A DNA stretch of 20,645 nt from a virus. The stretch lies in IMG/VR virus record IMGVR_UViG_3300024328_000072, positions 1 to 20,645 of that record. One strand, written 5' to 3'. Numbering within the stretch: the first letter of the stretch is position 1; every line of letters starts with the position of its first letter. Below, one piece after another: positions 12,481-19,314 of the stretch. Both the position numbers and the translations under genes were made by a program. A model generated the notes under the pieces. That model had not been told where the DNA came from. It saw only the letters and a program-made list of their open reading frames with translations, and did no database searches.

Positions 12481-12867
12481 ATGAAAAAACTAAGTGAAAC
12501 ATATAAAGAACTAGAGATTGCATTTAGCTTTCCTATCAGGATTAAAGATGCCAATGGTAACTTGACTTACTTCGAGAACAGTGATGGCTTCTGGTGTAGG
12601 TATGAGCGTGATGCCGGCGGTTACGTGACTTACTTCGAGAACAGTGATGGCTTCTGGTGTAGGTATGAGCGTGATGCCGGCGGTTACGTGACTTACTTAG
12701 AGGACAGTAATGGCTTCTGGTGTAAGTATGAGTATGATGCCAAAGGTAACGAGACTTACTACGAGAACAGTGATGGCAAAAAGCAAGGAACTCCACGCTC
12801 AGCCAAGACCTGTGACGGTAAAGTCGTAGTAGTCGATGGAACTAAATACAAACTTCAAGCATTATGA
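12481..12867 (+). CDS. Tandem-repeat protein of the FENSDGFW type
   Basis: A 128-residue protein consisting mostly of 21-residue repeats (TYFENSDGFWCRYERDAGGY then V). Units 1 and 2 are identical at the DNA level, unit 3 is diverged and unit 4 is partial. The alternating Tyr/Phe/Trp, Gly-Asn and acidic residues resemble the YD/RHS-like beta-hairpin repeats seen in many phage and prophage proteins of unknown function. N-terminus: a short helical leader. C-terminus: a distinct small domain (GKVVVVDGTKYKLQAL). No signal peptide is seen, so it is probably cytosolic. The stop overlaps the next ATG by 4 nt. Unit number may vary between relatives. Confidence 0.75.
   Translation: MKKLSETYKELEIAFSFPIRIKDANGNLTYFENSDGFWCRYERDAGGYVTYFENSDGFWCRYERDAGGYVTYLEDSNGFWCKYEYDAKGNETYYENSDGKKQGTPRSAKTCDGKVVVVDGTKYKLQAL
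12564..12752 (+). repeat. 63-bp tandem repeat within coding sequence
   Basis: Unit 1 (12564-12626) and unit 2 (12627-12689) are exact copies, unit 3 (12690-12752) is diverged, and a partial unit follows. The length is a multiple of three, so the frame is kept. The exact match points to a recent duplication. Confidence 0.85.
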
Positions 12868-13019
12868 AAACAATACCAACAAAAGTAAGCATCCAGTCCG
12901 CTAATCCTGACTGGAACCCAATTTTCAATAGCATTCAAGTTGGCCCCAATGACGAGGCCGCTGGATCTTTTCTGACCATCTACGGAAATGATACGCAAAA
13001 CAACAAAGATTTTACTTGA
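12864..13019 (+). CDS. Small protein coupled to repeat protein
   Basis: A 51-residue polar protein (KTIPTKVSIQSANPDWNPIF, then NDEAAGSFLTIYGNDTQNN). It is not recognised. The ATG overlaps the previous stop (ATGA), which is the main argument that it is real. It ends inside the TTGACC of the next promoter. No cysteines or membrane segment. Confidence 0.5.
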   Translation: MKTIPTKVSIQSANPDWNPIFNSIQVGPNDEAAGSFLTIYGNDTQNNKDFT

Positions 13020-13042
13020 CCATACATAAATAACCCTATGGA
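13016..13042 (+). promoter_or_regulatory. Possible promoter ahead of tRNA-like gene
   Basis: TTGACC (13016-13021), a short 15-nt spacer and TATGGA (13037-13042). A second TTGACC follows at 13043 without a good -10. The upstream part repeats that of the promoter at 12409. A start near 13049 would give a transcript beginning about 24 nt before the tRNA-like gene. Confidence 0.4.
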
Positions 13043-13072
13043 TTGACCATAGTTCTTTCAAATTTTCATTGT

Positions 13073-13191
13073 GCCCCATTAGTTTAACGGGTAAAACACC
13101 AGCGCAAATCGATATAAGCCGACTAGTAGGCCACTAGTTGGGATCGATGAGCTTAATGTTGGAGATGCGGGTTCAAATCCCGTATGGGACT
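13073..13191 (+). tRNA. tRNA-like gene with 54-nt hairpin in place of anticodon loop
   Basis: The body is a normal tRNA: acceptor GCCCCAT (13073-13079) with ATGGGAC (13184-13190, one C-A mismatch), TA at 8-9, D stem GTTT/AAAC (13082-13097, loop with GGG), anticodon stem CCAGC (13099-13103) with GTTGG (13158-13162), a four-base variable loop AGAT, and T arm GCGGG-TTCAAAT-CCCGT (13167-13183). CCA is not encoded. Between the anticodon stem strands lie 54 nt instead of 7. They fold into a long hairpin: ATCGAT/ATCGAT (13108-13113, 13143-13148) and CCGACTAGT/ACTAGTTGG (13119-13141) with loop AGGCC. No anticodon can be read. This could be a tRNA mimic, a degenerate tRNA, or a precursor needing removal of about 47 nt. 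Confidence 0.65.
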
Positions 13192-13192
13192 G

Positions 13193-13267
13193 CTCTTTCT
13201 GTAGATGCGAAAGCATTGAACAACGAGGCGACAGAACGCGCCTACAACCTTCGGGAGAGAGAAAGAG
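13193..13267 (+). ncRNA. Compact cloverleaf-like RNA next to the tRNA-like gene
   Basis: CTCTTTCT (13193-13200) pairs with AGAAAGAG (13260-13267) over eight bases. Inside are three hairpins: ATGC-GAAA-GCAT (13205-13216, GNRA loop), AGGCG/CGCCT (13226-13243) and CC-TTCG-GG (13248-13255, UUCG loop). It starts two bases after the tRNA-like gene and ends about 40 nt before the exonuclease ATG. It lacks a T-loop, so it is not itself a tRNA. It could be a 3' stabilising or processing element, or a separate small RNA. Confidence 0.45.
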
Positions 13268-13308
13268 GTAAGCACAATAATGAAACTAACTAATCCTAAA
13301 ACAAAACT

Positions 13309-14070
13309 ATGAACTTAAAAACAAATACCAAAACCGCCCTCATTGATCTTGAACTTATCTCTTACTCCCATGCGGCTAAGGCTGAGTCAACCGGCACGGG
13401 TCTCAAAAGCCTTGTCGAGATGGTAGAGTTTACCATACAAAGTGTGGTCTCTGCTTGCCGCGCACAGAAGCATTACCTGGTGGTGTCGGGACGCAACAAC
13501 TTCCGCAAGGTTTTATATCCAGACTACAAAGCCGGGAGACGTGAGAAGCCACCTCTCTATGCCCCATTGATGGACAAGCTCAAGGAGTTGAATGCTTCTC
13601 GCTGGTGCAAGCACGACCAACTGGAGGCGGATGATCTGCTTGGTATCATGCTCACCAACGGACGGGTTGAAAACCCAATCCTTTGCAGCATAGATAAAGA
13701 TTTACTTGGTGTTCCCGGATGGCACTACAACTGGAACAAGGACGACTGGCCTCGTGAGGTTACGAAGGGTGAGGCAGACCACCATTGGTTGGTTCAGTTG
13801 CTCATGGGAGATTCAACCGACAACATTGAGGGGATGAAGGGTATTGGTATTGCTAAGGCTGAGAAGTTGGTTGCCGCCTACTATGAGAAGACGGGGGTCA
13901 TGGACGCACCCGTTGCATCAGCAAAAGAAATTTACGAATCCGAAGGTTTTAGTCTTGACGCATATACGAAGTGCCTCATGCTCGCCTCTATCTGGAGGTC
14001 ACCAATGCCACCAGAGCTTTTAGAAAACGAACTTATCTCGGAGGTGGTGAAGACCATTCCGAGCCTATAA
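13309..14070 (+). CDS. 5'-3' exonuclease (FEN/T7 gp6-like)
   Basis: A 253-residue metal-dependent flap/5' exonuclease, expected to remove RNA primers and recombine or degrade DNA during phage replication. Motifs in order: FRKVLYPDYKAGRREKP (about 65-82), the acidic metal site QLEADDLLGI (about 105-114), CSIDKDLLGVPG (about 126-137), and LLMGDSTDNIEGMKGIGIAKA (about 163-183), a helix-hairpin-helix with two Asp. The length is normal for phage members. It heads the replication operon. The leader is A-rich (AAAACAAAACT) without a Shine-Dalgarno sequence. Confidence 0.9.
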   Translation: MNLKTNTKTALIDLELISYSHAAKAESTGTGLKSLVEMVEFTIQSVVSACRAQKHYLVVSGRNNFRKVLYPDYKAGRREKPPLYAPLMDKLKELNASRWCKHDQLEADDLLGIMLTNGRVENPILCSIDKDLLGVPGWHYNWNKDDWPREVTKGEADHHWLVQLLMGDSTDNIEGMKGIGIAKAEKLVAAYYEKTGVMDAPVASAKEIYESEGFSLDAYTKCLMLASIWRSPMPPELLENELISEVVKTIPSL

Positions 14071-14088
14071 ACCAAACCAAACATAAAC

Positions 14089-14406
14089 ATGAACAAACAA
14101 GACACACACAGAACACCAAGGCGCGAACGCACACAGCTGGAGCAAGACTTCAGGGACAAAGCTGCAAACAACTTCTACACTTCTAGGAAGTGTGACAACA
14201 CTTACTCCGAAGCCCTATACCGTGGTCAGTATATAGCCAACAAGTGGGCAGCAGTTAGCGTTCGCACCGCCCACCGCTATGGTTATATGCAAGACATGAC
14301 CGAAGAGCCTTGCCCATTGACAGCTGAAGCAAAGGATGAAAGCTACGCCAAGAAACTTATGAGAGGCTATGATGCCCTTGAGGAACTCAACAAAGTTTCA
14401 CTATAA
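14089..14406 (+). CDS. Unknown protein of replication operon
   Basis: A 105-residue polar, mostly helical protein (RRERTQLEQDFRDKAANNFY, KLMRGYDALEELNKVSL). It has no recognised family. It sits between the exonuclease and another unknown ahead of the helicase, with gaps of about 20 nt carrying AACATAAACATG leaders. Basic N-terminus, neutral-to-acidic C-terminus, two cysteines (KCDN, EPCP). It could be a replication accessory, from context only. Confidence 0.7.
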   Translation: MNKQDTHRTPRRERTQLEQDFRDKAANNFYTSRKCDNTYSEALYRGQYIANKWAAVSVRTAHRYGYMQDMTEEPCPLTAEAKDESYAKKLMRGYDALEELNKVSL

Positions 14407-14432
14407 ACCAAAACATAAAACAAAACATAAAC

Positions 14433-14810
14433 ATGATTATCAGAACAGCAACCTACCCTTACGGCCCCGCCAACAAGATGGACGGAGACACCCTTGTCCA
14501 ACGTCTACAAGTTGTCGCAGGACGACCACGCTTCGTAGATGACTACGTCGGCTCACTATGTGACGGAGATGAATACTGGATTCCGGGTGTCCACATGAAG
14601 CCTGGAAGACGCACGGGGGATCAGCTCCTTTCGTGGATGACAGACAATGGCATAGACTCTGAGTTTGAGTATGACACAGACATGATGCCAGAGTCTGTTG
14701 TCCTATACAACAAGCACGGCCAGACGCTCGTGACCTACCCATACGGCGAAGCTTGTGTGCGTGAAGCTTGCGAGTTCGTAATGGATCAAGAAGAACGCGA
14801 CAACAGCTAG
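14433..14810 (+). CDS. Unknown protein upstream of helicase
   Basis: A 125-residue protein, probably alpha/beta: ATYPYG near the start and TYPYG near the end repeat, with an acidic middle (DYVGSLCDGDEYWIPG, DSEFEYDTDMMPES). It is not recognised. Its stop is one base before the helicase ATG, so the two are tightly linked. Helicase loaders often occupy this slot, but this protein has no ATPase motif and I do not assign that role. Confidence 0.7.
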   Translation: MIIRTATYPYGPANKMDGDTLVQRLQVVAGRPRFVDDYVGSLCDGDEYWIPGVHMKPGRRTGDQLLSWMTDNGIDSEFEYDTDMMPESVVLYNKHGQTLVTYPYGEACVREACEFVMDQEERDNS

Positions 14811-14811
14811 T

Positions 14812-16149
14812 ATGCCCAGCTCTAAGAACACTCAGCCGCACTCACTTGAGTCGGAGACTGTTGTCCTTGCGTCTTGTCTTCTATCTGAAGATGGATCCGT
14901 CTATGACGAAGTGTCGCAGGTCATTCAGCCCTCTGATTTTTACGTCACCCGCAACTCTACAATCTTCTCGACCATAGGGGAGATTGTGGGGAAGGGGTTG
15001 GAGTTGTCCGACATCACACTACTAGAGCAGTTGCGCTCCAATGGTGATGAAAAGGAAGTTGGTGGTATCAGCACCATCTATACAATCCAGGAAGCCTGTG
15101 AGACCTCAACCCACGCCACGTATGCCGCCAAAATAGTGAAGGAGAAGTCCAAGCTTCGCCAGACCATCCGTCATTGCCGCCTCGCCATTGAGGAAGCAGA
15201 GGAAGGGGAGGAAGAGGCAGACTCTGTGACATCTAAGCTAGAAGCCGCCCTGCAGTCCCTACAAGACGTTGATGACGGCAAGGGGGACGGGAGTATCAGA
15301 AGTGCCGCAGAAGCCCTCAGAGAGGACTACAAGGCCATGGTGAGTGGAACCTATGAGGTCTCTGCCATGCCCACTCGTATAGCACAGGTAGACGAGAAAC
15401 TTAGCTGTGGTGGTGTCGCCAACGGAGAGGTGATGGTCATTGCCGCACCCACCTCCTGTGGTAAGACTGCCCTCGCCCTCAACATTGTCTTGCAGAATGC
15501 TGTCACACATAACACGCCCGGTCTATACTTCTCATTTGAGATGCAAGCAAAGTCCTTGGCTAATCGTATGATTCAAACCTGTGCCGCCGTCCCTCTCAAG
15601 CGATTGCACGATGGGATGATGAAACCAGAACACCAGAAGCGCGTCTGGGAAGCAACGGACAAGATGGCCGAGGCTCCCATCTTCACCAATCACTATGTGA
15701 AAAGTGTGGATGAACTTCGTGCTAAAGCTCGGATGTATAAGCGTAAGCACAAGATTGAGTGGATTGTCATAGACTACCTCCAGCTTGTGCCTTGGGATCG
15801 TAAGATGAAAAAGAACGACGGCATTGCTGAGGTCTCACACCAAGTGAAACTGATGGCGATGGAGTTGGACGTTCCTGTGTTCCTGCTAGCACAAGTTAAT
15901 CGTGAGGGAGCCAAGCGTGAGTCTGGTCTCACCTTGTATGACCTCAAGGATTCTGGTGACATTGAGAATGACTCCGACATCATCTTACTTCTATGGCCTG
16001 ATGGCAAGGATGTGGATGAGGCTAGGAGATCAGACGCAGAGCATGGGTCTTACGTTTCATTGAAGTATAACATAGCCAAGCAGAGGGAGGGAGCACGAGA
16101 CGTGAAAGGTAAGTTCATCTTTAAGAACCACATAGGACGTTTTCATTAA
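14812..16149 (+). CDS. DnaB-type replicative helicase
   Basis: A 445-residue hexameric helicase that unwinds the phage fork. The N-terminal DnaB-N domain (about 8-105) has the usual opening SLESETVVLASCLLSEDGSV. A linker follows, then a RecA-fold core with Walker A APTSCGKTALALN (about 208-220), FEMQAKSLANRM, Walker B IEWIVIDYLQLV (about 314-325), the sensor LLAQVNREGAKR and the arginine-finger region LYDLKDSGDIENDSDIILLL. The length is typical. A separate primase gene is not visible in the window and no primase domain is fused. The next gene starts in the stop codon (TAATG). Confidence 0.95.
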   Translation: MPSSKNTQPHSLESETVVLASCLLSEDGSVYDEVSQVIQPSDFYVTRNSTIFSTIGEIVGKGLELSDITLLEQLRSNGDEKEVGGISTIYTIQEACETSTHATYAAKIVKEKSKLRQTIRHCRLAIEEAEEGEEEADSVTSKLEAALQSLQDVDDGKGDGSIRSAAEALREDYKAMVSGTYEVSAMPTRIAQVDEKLSCGGVANGEVMVIAAPTSCGKTALALNIVLQNAVTHNTPGLYFSFEMQAKSLANRMIQTCAAVPLKRLHDGMMKPEHQKRVWEATDKMAEAPIFTNHYVKSVDELRAKARMYKRKHKIEWIVIDYLQLVPWDRKMKKNDGIAEVSHQVKLMAMELDVPVFLLAQVNREGAKRESGLTLYDLKDSGDIENDSDIILLLWPDGKDVDEARRSDAEHGSYVSLKYNIAKQREGARDVKGKFIFKNHIGRFH

Positions 16150-16328
16150 TGCCCTGCTACAAGATTACATACACCCGAATGGATATGCCCTCACCTTGCT
16201 CTGCACTTAAAACAGCACACACCCAGGAGGAAGCAATTAAATGCTTGACTACTGGTAGCAAGACTAAAGGATACAAGTTGAAGAAGACGAACGTCCCAAT
16301 CACCATTACCAACATAACAGAACTATGA
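16149..16328 (+). CDS. Small protein coupled to helicase
   Basis: A 59-residue basic protein (PCYKITYTRMDMPSPCSALK, then KTKGYKLKKTNVPITITNI). It is not recognised. Its ATG shares one base with the helicase stop and its TGA overlaps the next ATG by four, so both ends are translationally coupled. That is good evidence for a real gene despite its size. It has a beta-rich look and no membrane segment. Confidence 0.68.
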   Translation: MPCYKITYTRMDMPSPCSALKTAHTQEEAIKCLTTGSKTKGYKLKKTNVPITITNITEL

Positions 16329-16570
16329 CAACAGACCTAGACGAAGCACGACAATACGCAGACACAATGCTTGAAGCCCTGGACGTAATGGGGCGAGCAA
16401 TGTATTTTTGCTTAAACCATCCCAACTCTCCAGAGTTCAAGGAACACCGCAAGCTCCTCATCGGAGCGCACGAACGTATGGGTAAAGATACTACCGATAT
16501 GCTAGCGCAACTTGACATTCCAGAACCTCCGTATGAGCCAACCAAGGAAGAGTTAGCACAACATGGCTAG
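16325..16570 (+). CDS. Small helical acidic protein
   Basis: An 81-residue protein, helical (DLDEARQYADTMLEALDVMG, SPEFKEHRKLLIGAHERMGK) with a Pro-rich acidic tail (LDIPEPPYEPTKEE). It is not recognised. It overlaps the genes on both sides (4 nt and 8 nt), placing it firmly in the helicase-HNH string. Confidence 0.7.
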   Translation: MTTDLDEARQYADTMLEALDVMGRAMYFCLNHPNSPEFKEHRKLLIGAHERMGKDTTDMLAQLDIPEPPYEPTKEELAQHG

Positions 16571-16991
16571 GGGTGAAATCAATCCAGTCTTGGGTATGAC
16601 GGAGGGTAGGTTCCGGACTATGGTTAAGTCTGCCCTTCGTCCTTGCTGGCGTAACTCTTCTCGCAAGACCTTCATCCAATCCGTTCGCACACGTGGCATC
16701 AACCCAGCTACAGGTAGAGAACGCTTTGTCGTGGTCTGCGTAGACTGCGGCAAGGAGATGGGGATCACAGAGAAGGAGAGGCGCAAGAAGTTAGATGGAA
16801 CTCTGGAGAAGCGGGCTAAGATCGTCTATGAGATTGACCACGTCGATGGTATCACACCACTTACCAATGTTCAAACCCTAGAGTCCTTAACCCCACACTT
16901 CAGGGACATGATCTACGGCAAACAAGAAGTGGTATGTGTAGCCTGTCACAAAGTTCGCACAGCAAATCAAAGGAAAAATAAATCAAAATAA
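16563..16991 (+). CDS. HNH endonuclease
   Basis: A 142-residue small HNH nuclease. Two Cys pairs for structural zinc (CVDCGKE about 59-64 and VCVACHKV about 123-130) flank the catalytic segment YEIDHVDGITPL (about 90-101) with the His. The last H is in ACHK. The N-terminus (RTRGINPATGRERFV) is the pattern of HNH proteins common in T7-like and siphovirus replication regions. It may help recombination or act as a homing nuclease. The placement between helicase and ssDNA-binding protein favours a replication or repair role. It overlaps the preceding gene by 8 nt. Confidence 0.86.
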   Translation: MARGEINPVLGMTEGRFRTMVKSALRPCWRNSSRKTFIQSVRTRGINPATGRERFVVVCVDCGKEMGITEKERRKKLDGTLEKRAKIVYEIDHVDGITPLTNVQTLESLTPHFRDMIYGKQEVVCVACHKVRTANQRKNKSK

Positions 16992-16994
16992 CCA

Positions 16995-17023
16995 TTGACA
17001 TACCTAAGCCAAGTCCATAGAAC
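16995..17023 (+). promoter_or_regulatory. Promoter for ssDNA-binding protein
   Basis: TTGACA (16995-17000), a 17-nt spacer and TAGAAC (17018-17023). The predicted start near 17030 gives a 25-nt leader before the ATG at 17055. It begins 3 nt after the HNH stop and would give extra expression of an abundant protein. Confidence 0.55.
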
Positions 17024-17054
17024 CTTAACTAACATCATCAACCAATACAATAAT

Positions 17055-17780
17055 ATGAGTAGAACAAGAAATACATCAACCGGGGGTGGTTCATCCAACC
17101 CTGCCGCTAAATACCTAGAGTGGGACACGCAGTCTGGTGACTGGAAATACTGGGACAAAGAAGCAAGCACAGAGAAGCACCTGCCCATCTCGACAGCTTT
17201 CATCGTCCTGGATCAACTCAACACAGTGAAAGGCTTCCTAGAAGCCAAGCAGACTGGCATCTGGTCTAACGAAGTTCGTGCCGTAGGTGACAAGCTTATT
17301 GTTCGCAACAAGGACGGCATCGTAGCTACTGGTGCATGGTCAGACGTTAAGGCTACCCAAGGAGCCAAGTTTACTAAGTCTATCTATGCCATGGCTAAGA
17401 CAGGCTCAGACGACTACGAGCTAATCAACTTTCAAGTTAAGGGTGCTGCCCTCACCGCTTGGATTGAGTTCGTCGATAGCCTCGGTGGTGACAGCGGTCT
17501 ATACAGCGACACAGTTGTTGCCATCAAGGAAGCAACAGACGAGAAGAAGGGTGCCGTGAAGTTCAAGAAACCTCTATTCTCTGTAGTTAGCAACACCTTG
17601 TCCGACGAAGCTGCCGCCCGCGCAGATTACTACGACAACCTCCTGCAAGACTACCTCGACGGATACCTAGGAGTAGCGTCCAAGGAGCCAGACACCGAGG
17701 ATTCTGGTAATAGTGGTTCGGAAGACTTTGGCACATCTGAGCCAACCCCAGAGCCAGAGCTAGTTGAAGCCCCGTTTTAA
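17055..17780 (+). CDS. Phage single-stranded DNA-binding protein
   Basis: A 241-residue protein that would coat ssDNA at the fork. The N-terminus is Ser/Thr/Gly-rich, followed by the core with aromatic and basic residues (YLEWDTQSGDWKYWDKEA, IVLDQLNTVKGFLEAKQTGI, WSNEVRA, GAKFTKSIYAMAKT, LKGAALTAWIEF-like segment). The last 40 residues are acidic and Pro-rich, ending in ELVEAPF, the hydrophobic-tipped tail by which SSBs recruit partner proteins. The frame extends up to a TTG at 16995, but that overlaps the promoter, so I use ATG 17055. It lies in a replication operon behind a dedicated promoter. Fold family recalled, not searched. Confidence 0.82.
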   Translation: MSRTRNTSTGGGSSNPAAKYLEWDTQSGDWKYWDKEASTEKHLPISTAFIVLDQLNTVKGFLEAKQTGIWSNEVRAVGDKLIVRNKDGIVATGAWSDVKATQGAKFTKSIYAMAKTGSDDYELINFQVKGAALTAWIEFVDSLGGDSGLYSDTVVAIKEATDEKKGAVKFKKPLFSVVSNTLSDEAAARADYYDNLLQDYLDGYLGVASKEPDTEDSGNSGSEDFGTSEPTPEPELVEAPF

Positions 17781-17819
17781 CTGCCAACCCTTGTCCTAAC
17801 TAAGAACCCCAAAACGCAA

Positions 17820-17852
17820 GGCGGGGGAGCCGCAAGTAAACGCTCCCTCGCC
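17820..17852 (+). promoter_or_regulatory. Strong GC-rich hairpin in leader of next gene
   Basis: GGCGGGGGAGC (17820-17830) pairs with GCTCCCTCGCC (17842-17852) over eleven bases with one G-T pair and an 11-nt loop, 13 nt before the ATG at 17865. There is no T-tract, so it is probably not an intrinsic terminator. It may block translation or protect the upstream message end. CCTTG (17789) and CAAGG (17817) offer a competing pairing. Confidence 0.55.
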
Positions 17853-17864
17853 CACCACAATGAT

Positions 17865-18257
17865 ATGACAGAAATCAAAGACACTAATCCGAAGGACAGA
17901 GTTGGCATACGCAAGGCTCCAATGTCTGGTCTACCAGCACCAGTTCTTATGGAATGTGGCTTGGTTAAATTACACGGAGACTTAAAGTATGGTGCTTACA
18001 ACTGGCGTGAAGTTGGCGTTAGGGCATCAGTTTATTACGATGCCTTCTTTCGGCACATCGAGGCTTGGTATGAGGGCGAAGACTTAGACCCAGACTCTGG
18101 GGAGCATCACATAGCTCACGCTATTACGGGGCTAATGGTTCTTCGTGACTCTCAAATTTTTGGTAACTGGGTTGATGACAGACCAATCTCACACAAACCA
18201 GGGTGGATACAAGACATGAACGAACGTGCCTCCGCAATGATTGATAAATCTAAATAA
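17865..18257 (+). CDS. dATP/dGTP diphosphohydrolase-like protein (DUF5664 type)
   Basis: A 130-residue protein with the pattern of the phage family named after dATP/dGTP diphosphohydrolase (a MazG-related fold): TNPKDRVGIRKAP at the start, LHGDLKYGAYNWREVGV, YYDAFFRHIEAWYEGEDLDP with the Glu/His/Asp that would bind Mg, then SGEHHIAHAITGLMVLRD and WVDDRP. Members cleave dNTPs to dNMPs and pyrophosphate. In some phages they help replace adenine by 2-aminoadenine (Z). No PurZ or DatZ gene is in the window, so dNTP pool control is all I claim. It follows the leader hairpin at 17820. Confidence 0.8.
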   Translation: MTEIKDTNPKDRVGIRKAPMSGLPAPVLMECGLVKLHGDLKYGAYNWREVGVRASVYYDAFFRHIEAWYEGEDLDPDSGEHHIAHAITGLMVLRDSQIFGNWVDDRPISHKPGWIQDMNERASAMIDKSK

Positions 18258-18259
18258 AT

Positions 18260-18517
18260 ATGAACGATAAAGCATTAACTAAATACCGCCAGGTGACAGG
18301 TGCTTGCGCCCGGTTCATCGAACGCCAACAACGCAACGAACTAACAGAGGACGAGGCTCAAACCTTAATCAACGACAGCAAGGCCAACAGATCAGAGAGT
18401 GACTGGCAAGCCATCAAAGACTTTCAAGATGAGTGCCGCAGAACTGTTTACAAGTGCATCAAGAAGGGCTTGATCCAACCAGCAACTGACTACGTCACTA
18501 GCCACCCAACCCTATGA
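18260..18517 (+). CDS. Small helical protein
   Basis: An 85-residue, helical, charged protein (ARFIERQQRNELTEDEAQTL, SDWQAIKDFQDECRRTVYKC) with three Cys. It is not recognised. It begins 2 nt after the preceding stop and overlaps the next gene by 4 nt (ATGA), so it is part of the nucleotide-metabolism string. Confidence 0.68.
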   Translation: MNDKALTKYRQVTGACARFIERQQRNELTEDEAQTLINDSKANRSESDWQAIKDFQDECRRTVYKCIKKGLIQPATDYVTSHPTL

Positions 18518-18714
18518 AATATAGATACACGTTAGAGATGGACAACGAGAAGGGCGATTCATGCAACGTGACCGTGTGGTTCAACGCAGACAGCCTCAAG
18601 AAGTTTGAGGGTCTAACCGCCATCCTATCGGACAACGCTCTTTACTCTGATGATCTGGCTCACCTAGAAGAGTGGGTGGTCATGGGAAAAAATAATTGGC
18701 ATAAACTACAATAA
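18514..18714 (+). CDS. Small acidic protein
   Basis: A 66-residue acidic protein with a beta-strand start (KYRYTLEMDNEKGDSCNVTV, then WFNADSL) and a helical second half (YSDDLAHLEEWVVMG). It is not recognised. ATGA overlap with the gene before. The plan suits a small ubiquitin-like or regulatory fold, but no motif is present. Confidence 0.66.
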   Translation: MKYRYTLEMDNEKGDSCNVTVWFNADSLKKFEGLTAILSDNALYSDDLAHLEEWVVMGKNNWHKLQ

Positions 18715-18724
18715 CACACGAACT

Positions 18725-18916
18725 ATGGAAAATATAAATACAAAAAAACTAATTGAATACATTAACGACTGGGCGGATCAATCCGAGAAGCAAGCCGACA
18801 AGTGGGGTGCTGATGGCTATTTGTTTGAAGCGCACAAGGATCAAGTGATTGCTGAGTTCTTAAGGGAAGACCTTGTGCGGGGTATCGAGATGGACTTTAT
18901 AGGCGCAGAGAAATAG
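18725..18916 (+). CDS. Small acidic protein
   Basis: A 63-residue protein, helical and acidic (KLIEYINDWADQSEKQADKW, HKDQVIAEFLREDLVRGIEM). It is not recognised. It starts 10 nt after the previous gene with an AACT leader and ends 4 nt before the next. Small acidic phage proteins in this setting are sometimes host enzyme inhibitors; nothing here shows that. Confidence 0.65.
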   Translation: MENINTKKLIEYINDWADQSEKQADKWGADGYLFEAHKDQVIAEFLREDLVRGIEMDFIGAEK

Positions 18917-18920
18917 CACT

Positions 18921-19253
18921 ATGAAAAACCTAAGCGACACGCCAAGGACAGATGAGGTTCGACACAACACAGCAGAACTAGCAATGCACGCTAGAAAACT
19001 TGAGCGAGAGCTAGCTGAACTTAAAGCCATACATAAGACAGCCATTACTGACTGCCAGCAATACACTCCCGCACGTTGGAAAGAAATCTGCAACCTGCAG
19101 GAGCCTGCGGCTGTATGGATTGACGGCAAGCAGATGACTGAGCTTATGAAGAACCAAACATACATCAGGGGAGCAGCGTGCCACGAGGAAGGCGGGGAAA
19201 TTTTCGTCACCGACCAAAGCGGCAACGGCAAACACGCCAAGCTTAAACAATAA
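18921..19253 (+). CDS. Ead/Ea22-like phage protein
   Basis: A 110-residue protein. The N-terminal part (SDTPRTDEVRHNTAELAMHA, RKLERELAELK) matches the DTPRTD...RKLERELA signature of Ead/Ea22-like proteins, which occur in the early regions of many phages and whose function is not established. The C-terminus (AVWIDGKQMTELMKNQTYIR, EIFVTDQSGNG) is alpha/beta. It is the last gene before the AT-rich repeats at 19315-19410. Confidence 0.72.
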   Translation: MKNLSDTPRTDEVRHNTAELAMHARKLERELAELKAIHKTAITDCQQYTPARWKEICNLQEPAAVWIDGKQMTELMKNQTYIRGAACHEEGGEIFVTDQSGNGKHAKLKQ

Positions 19254-19314
19254 CTCATATATACCCAATTGCGAGTATAACTCTATATAATTAGCAAAAT
19301 GACGGGAGTTGTGT

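Noticed and set aside
12542-12796. Minus-strand open frame opposite the repeat protein
   Set aside because: A shadow produced by the 63-bp repeats; low-complexity His/Arg/Ser product without a leader.
13099-13166. Reading the tRNA-like gene as a type II tRNA with a long variable arm
   Set aside because: No seven-base loop closed by CCAGC can be formed near its 3' side; only GTTGG at 13158 pairs with it, leaving a normal four-base variable loop.
16995-17054. TTG start for the ssDNA-binding protein
   Set aside because: The TTG is the -35 of a good promoter; ATG 17055 starts at the Ser/Gly-rich N-terminus expected for the family.
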